A DNA stretch of 64,000 nucleotides from JAFDZV01 sp035549015 (lineage in GTDB: Bacteria > Bacteroidota > Ignavibacteria > OLB7). The notes under the pieces are model-generated. The model did no database searches. It was not told the origin of the DNA and worked only from the letters and a program-made list of their open reading frames with translations. The position numbers and the translations under genes were made by a program. The stretch spans positions 1 through 64,000 of the forward strand of contig DASZRW010000135.1 of the NCBI GenBank assembly GCA_035549015.1, written 5' to 3'. Positions 37,349-45,045 of the stretch are shown one piece after another (position 1 is the first letter of the stretch; every line of letters begins with the position of its first letter).

Positions 37349-38281
37349 ATGATCACATGCATGCGCACCGGTATCCTTTCGCTTCTGTTCCTGTTGCTCC
37401 TGGTGTGCGGCAGCCCACTTCATGCGCAGGAGAAGAAGCATGACAGCCTGGAGCTTCGCTATCGTTTCGTGCCCGGGCAGATGCTCACCTACCGCGTGTT
37501 CGGCTACGACACGATCGTGATCTACGACTCCACGGTGCATGCGCTCGCGCGCGAGCGCGAGGAGATGGTAACGTATCGCTGCGACTCGATCGTGCCGCAG
37601 GGATATGTGATGACGCTGCGAACCACGGCCTACAAGGCAACGGAGCGGCGCGACACGGCGAAGCCGGTGATCGTAACGTCGCACCCCTGGGTGGGGCGCA
37701 GCATACGATTTCTCATGAGCCCAACCGGCCGCCGGCTGGATCTTCTGGCCAGCCCCAACGTGCCGGCGACCGGTCCCGGAGGTCCGTTCGCACCGATGGT
37801 GCTTCCGAACCTCGGTGCGGACTCCACCTACATCGGGAGTTCGGATCAGTATGTCAACGAGCAGTGGACCGTGGATGCGCTCTATCCGCCGATCAAGTGG
37901 CGGGGCAACTGCATGCGGAATGTCGAGCGGCGGTTCGATACATTGGGCAACCCGGTGGTGGAGGTGTCGTTCTCCGAGGTCGGGAACAATGCCTACCGCC
38001 AGCCCGGCAAGGGTGATCCCACTACGAGCTCACTGAGCAACGGAGGCGGAAGCTATTACTGTTCGGTTCGGTATGCATACCCGATCGCCGGCAACTACGA
38101 GATGATCAACAACCTCACGATGGACTTCCCCGCTCCCGTCGCGCGCAAGATCCGCGGGCGGCATACCACCGGCATTCTGATTCAGTTCATCTCCGACAGC
38201 GAGCACCCGGAGTTCAAGCCGGAGGAGAGGCCGCAGCGATCCTCGAGGCATGGCGGCAGGAGCCGGCAGAAGAAGCACTGA
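37349..38281 (+). CDS. Secreted protein of unknown function
   Basis: 310 residues from the ATG at 37349 (a second ATG four codons later, MRTGILSLLFLLLLVCG, would also give a good signal peptide). After cleavage near HAQ comes a beta-rich domain (LELRYRFVPGQMLTYRVFGY, then PFAPMVLPNLGADSTYIG, then EQWTVDALYPPIKWRGN). The end is basic (SSRHGGRSRQKKH). No catalytic motif is visible. Its opening resembles proteins that begin by measuring total signal in a repeat-like beta fold, but I do not name a family. Confidence 0.7.
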   Translation: MITCMRTGILSLLFLLLLVCGSPLHAQEKKHDSLELRYRFVPGQMLTYRVFGYDTIVIYDSTVHALAREREEMVTYRCDSIVPQGYVMTLRTTAYKATERRDTAKPVIVTSHPWVGRSIRFLMSPTGRRLDLLASPNVPATGPGGPFAPMVLPNLGADSTYIGSSDQYVNEQWTVDALYPPIKWRGNCMRNVERRFDTLGNPVVEVSFSEVGNNAYRQPGKGDPTTSSLSNGGGSYYCSVRYAYPIAGNYEMINNLTMDFPAPVARKIRGRHTTGILIQFISDSEHPEFKPEERPQRSSRHGGRSRQKKH

Positions 38282-38319
38282 GTGTTCGGCGAATGGCTTT
38301 TCTTCATGTGGAGTAGAGA

Positions 38320-39777
38320 ATGTACAAGCACGAGATCGGTACCAATGCACGCAGGCGGTCCATGCAGACGGGGCTGGCCCTCGCCATCGGTGCAGCGGCG
38401 CTCCTGGCGCAGGGGGCGCCGTTGCTGCATGCGCAGGCTGCCGGGCGTTACGATCACTACGAGGTTCACGACACTGATTTCCCCTCCCGCGAGGAGTATG
38501 CCCGCCGGCGCGCCGACGTGCTGGCCCGGCTGGATACGTCGTCGGCGATGCTGTTGCTGGCTGCGGAGGTGCGGAACCGTTCCAACGATGTGGACTATCA
38601 ATACCGCCAGCGCAACAGCCTTCTGTATCTCACCGGTGTGACGGAGGAAGGTGCGGCGCTGCTGCTGGTGCCGCGGCCGATCCGCGTGGATGGCGTGCTG
38701 ACGTCGCAGGTTCTCTTCGTTCAACCGCGCAACGCTTCCACCGAGATCTGGACCGGGCTCCTGATGGGGCCTGCCACTGCCGCGAAGATCACCGGCATTC
38801 CGGTTGTGCTTCCAGGCTCCCGTCTTCATGGCGTGGTGGATTCGGCATTGCAGCATATCACCATGCTCTACTTCGACGGCTGGCCACAGGGCGTCGAGCA
38901 TGAGCCGCTCACCGGCGCATCGTTCGATCTCGAGCATGAAGGGCAGATGCAGCTTGCCCGGGGGCACGCGCATCTGAAGGTGGCGGAGGCAGCCGGCATC
39001 CTGAACCCGATGCGCGTGATCAAGTCCCCGGTGGAGATTGCGCTGATGAGGCGGGCGATCGATATCAGCATCGAGGGGCACCGCGCCACGATGCGGAGCG
39101 CGCGGCCGGGGATGCATGAATATGAACTCGCGGCCACAATGGAGTATCAGTTCCATCGTCTCGGTTCGGAATATCCCGGCTATCCCAGCATCGTGGGTTC
39201 GGGGCCGAACAGCTGCATCCTGCATTACGAGACCAACAGGCGGGCGGCGCAGGATGGCGATCTCGTGCTCATGGATTGCGGTGCGGAATATCACGGGTAT
39301 TCGGCCGATGTAACCCGCACCTTTCCAATCAGCGGCACCTTCTCGGCGGAGCAGCGGGCGATATACGATCTGGTGTTCGAGGCGCAGACTGCGGGCATCG
39401 ATGCCTGCCGTCCCGGTTCGGACTTTCATTCGGCGCACCGCAAGGCCACCGAGATCATTGCCTCCGGCCTGAAGCGGCTGGGCATCATCAACGACGAGCG
39501 CGATTATCGAAAGTACTTCATGCACGGCACCTCGCACTTCCTCGGGCTCGATGTGCATGATGTGGGCGTTCCCGGTGAACTGCAGCCCGGAATGATTCTC
39601 ACCGTGGAGCCGGGCATCTACATCCCGGCCGGCAGCGACTGCGATCCCAAGTGGTGGAACATCGGCGTGCGGATCGAGGATGATATCCTGGTTACCAGAG
39701 ATGCGCCGGTGAATCTCTCCGGCGCATTGGCGCGCTCCGCGTCCGACATCGAGGCATTGGTCCGTTCCGGCCGCTGA
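38320..39777 (+). CDS. Exported Xaa-Pro aminopeptidase (M24B, PepP-like)
   Basis: 485 residues. A signal peptide (LALAIGAAALLAQGAPLLHA) is followed by the creatinase-like N-terminal domain (about 60-225) and the pita-bread catalytic domain. Metal ligands are in place: LVLMDCGAEY, GYSADVTRTF, GTSHFLGLDVHD, LTVEPGIYIP and GVRIEDDILV. It removes N-terminal residues before proline. The export signal indicates periplasmic digestion of peptides, matching the M28 peptidase nearby. It starts 38 bases after the previous gene. Confidence 0.92.
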   Translation: MYKHEIGTNARRRSMQTGLALAIGAAALLAQGAPLLHAQAAGRYDHYEVHDTDFPSREEYARRRADVLARLDTSSAMLLLAAEVRNRSNDVDYQYRQRNSLLYLTGVTEEGAALLLVPRPIRVDGVLTSQVLFVQPRNASTEIWTGLLMGPATAAKITGIPVVLPGSRLHGVVDSALQHITMLYFDGWPQGVEHEPLTGASFDLEHEGQMQLARGHAHLKVAEAAGILNPMRVIKSPVEIALMRRAIDISIEGHRATMRSARPGMHEYELAATMEYQFHRLGSEYPGYPSIVGSGPNSCILHYETNRRAAQDGDLVLMDCGAEYHGYSADVTRTFPISGTFSAEQRAIYDLVFEAQTAGIDACRPGSDFHSAHRKATEIIASGLKRLGIINDERDYRKYFMHGTSHFLGLDVHDVGVPGELQPGMILTVEPGIYIPAGSDCDPKWWNIGVRIEDDILVTRDAPVNLSGALARSASDIEALVRSGR

Positions 39778-40063
39778 GACCGCTGCGGCATCGTGGCGCA
39801 GAGCATGCGGCATCGTCTGCATGCGGGCTGCTCTCCCTCGTGCGCGTGCGCACCGGTGAGAGATTCACGGCAGATCGTCTTCACCGTGCACTACCTCTTC
39901 TGCTCCAGCTTCTCTCCTTCGGGCACGCAGGCGCATCTGCACGCCGTTCGGCAAGTCGCCATCCGCTGCAACATCGCCACCTGCAAAATCTCCGTCACAG
40001 GGCGCTCCGTTCCGCGAACGCCTTCCCACGCGTATCTTCCATCAACAGTGGAGGGTGCTCGCC

Positions 40064-40579
40064 ATGCAGAAGATCTATCTCATCGATGGCTACAACGTGA
40101 TTCATGCCTCGCCGGTGTTCAGACGGCTGTTCAACGACACCGGGCATGAGGCCGCGCGCGCCGCGCTCGTCAATGCCGTTGCCAGCTTCGCCGAACGGAA
40201 CAATTGCCGCTGCACCATCATCTTCGACGGCGCCGCCGAGGCGGGGCAGGTAACGCCGAATGTGGACGTGGTGGAGAGCAGGGGGCGGAGTGCCGACGAT
40301 CTGATCCGCGATGCCGCACGCCGCGAGGGGAAGCGCCTGGCGGTTGTATCATCCGATATGGAGATCGTCGCCACTGCGCGAGCGAACATGGCGGCGATCG
40401 TACATGCCAAGGCCTTCGTGGCACAGCTTACCGTTGGGACGCATACGCAGCCCGCACCGCCACCCGGCGCCGCGGCGCGCCCTCACCGCATCGCCGAGCT
40501 GCGCGAGCGATCCGAGAAGCCGGGCGCAATCTCGCGCGATGACCTGGATGAATGGAAGCGCCTGTTCGAAGGCGAGTAG
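40064..40579 (+). CDS. NYN/YacP-like PIN-fold nuclease domain protein
   Basis: 171 residues from the ATG at 40064, nine bases after GGAGGG; a GTG at 40055 sits on that site and is less likely. Acidic residues of the PIN-like active site are seen in YLIDGYNVIHASP, IIFDGAA, DDLIRDAA and AVVSSDMEI. YacP (Rae1)-type proteins are ribosome-associated endonucleases; other NYN proteins process RNA in various ways. The C-terminal tail (about 130-171) is charged and probably flexible. A strong hairpin about 100 bases downstream separates it from the opposing genes. Confidence 0.8.
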   Translation: MQKIYLIDGYNVIHASPVFRRLFNDTGHEAARAALVNAVASFAERNNCRCTIIFDGAAEAGQVTPNVDVVESRGRSADDLIRDAARREGKRLAVVSSDMEIVATARANMAAIVHAKAFVAQLTVGTHTQPAPPPGAAARPHRIAELRERSEKPGAISRDDLDEWKRLFEGE

Positions 40580-40681
40580 TGCGTTTCGCTGTGAGTGCGG
40601 CAGCCGGAAGGCGGGGCCGGAAGGCGGGGCCGGTGAATGCATGGTCCGGGCATTCCGTCCGAAGCCTTCGCTCAAACAATA

Positions 40682-40717
40682 AACGGCCCGTCCCGGGAGT
40701 AATCGGGGCGGGCCGTT
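40682..40717. terminator. Strong hairpin between converging genes (likely terminator)
   Basis: AACGGCCCGTCCCG and CGGGGCGGGCCGTT pair over 14 positions with one G-T wobble and an eight-base loop. On the minus strand it is followed by TTTATTGTTT, so it best serves the leftward regulator gene; it can also stop the rightward NYN transcript. Confidence 0.75.
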
Positions 40718-40783
40718 GCACAATTGTGGAGCATCGCGAGGCGCTGTATCCGGACCGATCCGCATGCCGGGGGGACATGCCTC

Positions 40784-41224
40784 TCAGGGGATCATCCAGA
40801 CTCTGCGAGCCTTGAGCCGATGCTGCAGCAGGTTTGATATCGCCTTCAGGCTATACTCGACTCCAAACCGGTCCCGCAGCCAGCGTTGAATCTCGTTCAA
40901 CGTGCCGACGTGTTCCGACTTCAGTTTGCAGCGCAGTTCTTCCAGCTCGCTGCGATTGATTCTCATCCGTCCCGGATCGGCGTTCTCATCGTGGATGAGA
41001 GCATCCAGCCCATGCTGAGTATACTCTTTCAGCCATCGATGCACGCTTCGTTCTGAGCATCCGATTATGGCACTCACTTCCGACAGGGGGAGAGAGGGTG
41101 CCTCCTTCAATATCCGGAGCATCTTCAAACGATTCGTCTGCTGCTGCTGACCGGTATACTGCCGTTCCAGAGCCGCGAGGGTCCGCAGGCTCTCCTCAAT
41201 TCGACCGTTCCGTTTTCGTGGCAT
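40784..41224 (-). CDS. Free-standing transposase-type helix-turn-helix protein
   Basis: 146 residues. The whole protein is a pair of helix-turn-helix motifs of the kind at the start of IS630-type transposases: LPLSEVSAIIGCSERSVHRW, then GTLNEIQRWLRDRFGVEYSL and KAISNLLQHRLKARRVWM. No catalytic DDE domain follows, so it cannot transpose by itself. It aligns along its length with the first ~140 residues of the LuxR-type protein at 42589-43824 (EESLRTLAALERQYTG versus HESLEFLLNLEQHYRG). It is probably a DNA-binding regulator derived from, or sharing ancestry with, a transposase domain. Confidence 0.7.
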   Translation of the reverse strand: MPRKRNGRIEESLRTLAALERQYTGQQQQTNRLKMLRILKEAPSLPLSEVSAIIGCSERSVHRWLKEYTQHGLDALIHDENADPGRMRINRSELEELRCKLKSEHVGTLNEIQRWLRDRFGVEYSLKAISNLLQHRLKARRVWMIP

Positions 41225-41281
41225 AAACGTCTTCGGTTCAACTCAATATGGGGGCGGCGCGTGTCCGGCGATGGTACACGC

Positions 41282-41437
41282 TCAGCAGCCAATGATAACC
41301 ATGCTGCCGTCAACAAGAAAGCGAAGCATCCTGATACGCACATCCTGTGTTTCGCCGCGGTACCGCTGGTCCATCGATTGAATCGTCTCGATGTTTTCTT
41401 CGGCCTGAATCTGTTCGGCGTTCTTCGTGCGCTGCAT
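41282..41437 (-). pseudogene. Broken paralogue of the helix-turn-helix regulators
   Basis: A 51-codon frame too short to stand out, read leftwards from the ATG at 41437. Its middle, IETIQSMDQRYRGETQDVRI then RMLRFLVDGS, matches the first ~45 residues of both neighbouring regulators (LEQHYRGESQEPRIKVLRLL in the LuxR-type one). It then appears to skip several residues, shows IIGC like its neighbour (SAIIGCSERS), and stops at TGA in the middle of the first helix-turn-helix. This looks like a remnant of a third copy with an internal deletion and early stop. Confidence 0.6.
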
Positions 41438-41804
41438 GGGAACAACTCCTGTTGAAGTTATTTGGGGGACCTTGTTATGTCATGATCGATCCTCGGCGAC
41501 CAGGCTGGTCGGCCGGTGAGGTGCCGCCCTGGTGTGGGGAGCGAGATCCGCGCCGCAGTATGCACCTCGAAAACCCTTCGGAGCAGGGTATGCAGTGCAG
41601 TCGGATCTTCGCCGGCCGTCGTGCTTGCGTTGGTGCAGGTGGCCCCATGCACCATTGCCGCCGAGGTTCCATGCCGTGCGAACGTTCTCGCACGGGTTGC
41701 GCGCCGTTTCGAAGGGATCGCATCTCTCGAATGCCGCGCGCGGATCCCTCGAGCGACGACCGGGCTTCGCGGGGCCCGATCGCCGCCCTCTTCAGACCGG
41801 ATTC
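41438..41804 (-). other. Intergenic stretch with no recognised gene
   Basis: About 370 bases between the broken regulator and a secreted protein gene. Open frames on both strands are rich in Arg, Pro and Cys in the way of non-coding GC-rich DNA. No hairpin with a T-run was seen. Confidence 0.4.
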
Positions 41805-42428
41805 TCAGTAGATCTGGTATGCCGAGCCGGAGTAATCATCCGCCGTGGGCTCATAACCGGAGACCTGCGGGCCGATGTGCTGGCCGGGGCTCAGCGGCTG
41901 AACAACCGCGAGGCCCGTGGAGCCGAGCGAGACCGCGTACGGCCACACGCTGAAATCACCCTGATAGCAGGGATGGAACAGTGTTGTGAGGCCGGAGTTG
42001 CAGCGGAGCACATTCGGATCGGCAACAACGGTTACGTTCAGGCTGCCCGTGGTGGGAGCCGGCGTATATCCGAGCAGCACACCCTGATTGATTGCCGCGT
42101 CGGAAAGCCATGCATAGATCGTCTTGGTCGTGGCCGCATCGACAAGCGTTCCATTCTCACCGCAGAAGCGGGTGGAGTCGCTCATGATCTGATAGCTGAC
42201 CGAACCGGTGGAAGTGCGGAACGAACCAACCACGGTGATTACAGTATGAGTCGGCCGTTGATTCTTTGCCAGGATCGGAGTGCCCGTGCCATCGTTGATA
42301 AAGCCAACCTGTACCGGGAAGGTGCCGATCAACGTTGCGGACGCATCCGGCAGGTAAACCCGGTTCTGGGCAGAGACAATGGTGTTGAGTGTCGCAAGGA
42401 GGAAGAGGGATACTACTACGTTCTTCAT
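41805..42428 (-). CDS. Secreted protein of unknown function beside the regulators
   Basis: 207 residues from the ATG at 42428, where a clean signal peptide begins (MKNVVVSLFLLATLNTIVSA); a longer frame upstream has no such signal. The mature part is Thr/Ser/Val-rich and beta-like with three cysteines (TRFCGENG, VLRCNSG, FHPCYQG). No family recognised. It sits 160 bases downstream of, and in the same direction as, the LuxR-type regulator, so that regulator may control it (inference). Confidence 0.65.
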   Translation of the reverse strand: MKNVVVSLFLLATLNTIVSAQNRVYLPDASATLIGTFPVQVGFINDGTGTPILAKNQRPTHTVITVVGSFRTSTGSVSYQIMSDSTRFCGENGTLVDAATTKTIYAWLSDAAINQGVLLGYTPAPTTGSLNVTVVADPNVLRCNSGLTTLFHPCYQGDFSVWPYAVSLGSTGLAVVQPLSPGQHIGPQVSGYEPTADDYSGSAYQIY

Positions 42429-42588
42429 GAGTGATTCAGCCTGAAGGGATTGAGGGATTGACCTGAGAAGGGGAATAACCATGCAGCAGAACGCATGATC
42501 ACGACCGCCACAAATTTCGCCTGTCCGGAGTACAGTGGACAATTGCACTTTTGTGGAAATCTTCAGACGTAGCACGTACGGGCCGCGC

Positions 42589-43824
42589 TCACGAATTATG
42601 GAGGTTGAGGCGAGGTGTGAAGTACTTTGCGAAGAGCTCTGTGTAGCTGCGCGTTCCGGTCTTGCGGTGCACCGATCCGAGGTGCTTCTTGATGGCGTCC
42701 TCGGAGATACTGAGCTGGTCGGCGATCTCCTTGTAGGAGAGTCCGAGAAGCCGAAGCATCACAACGCGACGTTCCTGTGTGGAGAGCCCGGCCTCCTGCG
42801 TCATGTTCTTCAACGCGTCGTGGAACATCCGGTCAACCGGGTGCGCATAATGATAGCGGGCGATGAGATCGGAGAGCATGTAAATGATGAATGGCTCCAT
42901 CAATGCTACCGTATTCCTCGATCGTTCAGACGTGACGGGCTTTGTACGGTCGCGCCAGAGAAAGATCGTTCCCAGATATGCGTGATCATTGTAGTAATAA
43001 TCGAAGCTGACGGGCGGATGGAATTGATCGACGGGAAGTCCCTGGCTGCGAAAATTATCGAGCAGGCGATCGGACGGGCGCTCGCCTTCGTGGTACGACG
43101 TGACCGACACGCCTTCCACGCCGGACGTTGCGTCCACAGTGATCATCATGTCCGGCTGATATACGTCGGGATCCTGCAGAGCACAGTTGATGTTCACATA
43201 TATCGAGACGCGATCTACCTCTCCGATCAATTCCAGCAGTGCCTCGCGGTACCGGTCAACGGCACGCTGCGTGTCGTTTGTCAGCGGCAGACGGTTCAAA
43301 AAGTGAAGTACGTTGTCAGGAATAACCGCCTTCTCCGCAGTGGCGGTTACGGCCTTTCCCTCGGCAACGCGTATCTCTCCGCCATCGGAAACCAGCCACA
43401 TGCGGCGCGCCTTCAGCTTGCGCTGCAACAGATTGGCAACACCTTTCAAACTGTAGCGAAGCCCGAACCGTTGCTCCAACCACGACTGCACATCATTCAG
43501 GGTAGTGAGTTCTCCGGTGTGGAGTTTGTTGCGCAACTCATCGATCTCATGGCGGCCAAGCGTGCTTGCCCTGCTGCCGGCGCGCGTACGATTGCTGAGC
43601 AGCCCTTCGATGCCGTCGCTCTGATATGCCGCCCACCAACGATTTGCACTGCGCTCCGAACTTCCCGCGAGCGATGCCGCCTGTTCGAGAGTGCGCGTAG
43701 GGTTCTCCTTCAGAAGTCGCAGCACCTTGATGCGCGGCTCCTGTGATTCTCCCCTGTAATGCTGCTCGAGGTTGAGCAGAAATTCCAGGCTCTCGTGAAT
43801 ATGTGCTGTCCGTTGCCGAGCCAT
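42589..43824 (-). CDS. LuxR-type regulator fused to a transposase-type helix-turn-helix domain
   Basis: 411 residues from the ATG at 43824 (a TTG at 43860 would add 12). Three parts are visible. Residues ~10-140 form an IS630-transposase-like double helix-turn-helix (EQAASLAGSSERSANRWWAA, then LTTLNDVQSWLEQRFGLRYS). Residues ~155-330 form a domain I do not recognise, possibly sensory (VDRVSIYVNINCALQDPDVY, then PVSFDYYYNDHAYLG). The end is a LuxR/GerE helix-turn-helix (LSTQERRVVMLRLLGLSYKE, then IADQLSISEDAIKKHLGSVH). The ordered middle and complete ends argue for a working regulator with two DNA-binding domains. Confidence 0.75.
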   Translation of the reverse strand: MARQRTAHIHESLEFLLNLEQHYRGESQEPRIKVLRLLKENPTRTLEQAASLAGSSERSANRWWAAYQSDGIEGLLSNRTRAGSRASTLGRHEIDELRNKLHTGELTTLNDVQSWLEQRFGLRYSLKGVANLLQRKLKARRMWLVSDGGEIRVAEGKAVTATAEKAVIPDNVLHFLNRLPLTNDTQRAVDRYREALLELIGEVDRVSIYVNINCALQDPDVYQPDMMITVDATSGVEGVSVTSYHEGERPSDRLLDNFRSQGLPVDQFHPPVSFDYYYNDHAYLGTIFLWRDRTKPVTSERSRNTVALMEPFIIYMLSDLIARYHYAHPVDRMFHDALKNMTQEAGLSTQERRVVMLRLLGLSYKEIADQLSISEDAIKKHLGSVHRKTGTRSYTELFAKYFTPRLNLHNS

Positions 43825-43876
43825 TGGCCGGAATCGTTCGGTGCCGTGATCAAGCCACAATCAACACGCTTCAACG

Positions 43877-43890
43877 TTTGCGCATGCAAA
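43877..43890 (-). promoter_or_regulatory. Candidate operator upstream of the LuxR-type regulator
   Basis: TTTGC GCAT GCAAA, an inverted repeat with a four-base centre, 52-67 bases upstream of the ATG at 43824. It may be an autoregulatory site; nothing else supports it. Confidence 0.3.
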
Positions 43891-45045
43891 ATCGCTCTAC
43901 ACGGTTAGTTGCGGGTAGACGAAAGGATAGAAGTAGAATTGAACCAGCCGCATGTTGCCATTGTCGGCAGGCGATGGAGTTCTTGCCCGACGTGACTCTC
44001 GATTGATTGCCTGGACAATGTGTATCTGCCGGAGGGGCGAAATCGCGGCACTCAACAGGTGGGGCAGGCGTTGAATGTCTACGATATCGTTAGGCGCGGG
44101 ATGCGCAGAAGCAAGTGCACGTGCGCTCGAGTGCGATAGGTCCGTACTGCGGAAGTCGTAGGAAGCAGGAAGTCGGAATCTAGAAGATTCGAGCGCGGCG
44201 AAGATACAATTGTGTCCGGTTGTCAACAAGATATACGGCCCGAAAAAATGGTAAGCCTATCCACTTTCCGTAGCAATGCGAAACAATGGGACGTGTGAGG
44301 TAAACAACGGGACCCGAAGATACGAAACGAATGGGCCATACCTCATTACTCCGATAGCGATCTTCGGAGTCCGCTCATTCGTTCGTCCTCATCTTCAGAG
44401 CAAGCATCCTTCTGATAACCGGCCGAAGCGGCGAGTCTGGGCTGGACCGGCATTCATTTGCTCCGCATGAGAGCGGATGGGAAGGACCTCGTCGTCTGCC
44501 GCACATGCACCTGTGTCGCATGCGGCATGTGTCGCAGCCCTGTCGAAACCGTCGCGGGCCTGCCCGCCGTTTCGGGATCCAGGATCTGCATCCACAAGAT
44601 TTCAACTTTCCGTTGGAGTCGCAAGCGATTCCGATTCACGGAACGGGCCGTGCGTTGCGCTCCGTTTCCGCGATGAGCCCGGCCGGCACCCCGTTCGAAC
44701 AGGCCTGCGCTAAACCTCCGGGGTGCTTTCTCGGCAGGGGCCAATGTACGTCATCCATGTCACCGGGCAAATATATACAATAGTACGCATCGAATCTTCA
44801 CCAATCCAACCGCGAATCAATCGCGTGCGCTCTCCTCCACGGCATCGGGCGCCGAGTCTGCGTCCCGTGTGCTCCGGGCGAACCGTTGTGCACACGCCCT
44901 CTCGTGCCGCCTGGCGCAGAGCTTCCGCCACTGCCGTGCCGGGCGGCAATTCCAGGCGGCAATTGTGTTCGCAGTTGGCTCGAAAGGCGTGGCGTGGCTG
45001 AAGAGGGTACCGGTGACGATCCGACAGCATTGAGCGGTCCGGGCC
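43891..45045. other. 1.2 kb without a convincing gene
   Basis: The longest gene-poor stretch of the window, between the LuxR-type regulator and the Ig-like lipoprotein. The left part (to about 44350) is less GC-rich than the rest. It contains three degenerate copies of AAACAATGGGAC spaced about 21 bases apart (44281, 44302 and, less well matched, 44323). No tRNA-like or clear terminator structure was seen. Frames of 70-110 codons occur on both strands but have non-coding composition. Confidence 0.45.

Noticed and set aside
40784..43824. Complete IS630 insertion sequence
   Set aside because: Only the helix-turn-helix part is present in each copy; no DDE catalytic domain and no terminal inverted repeats were found.
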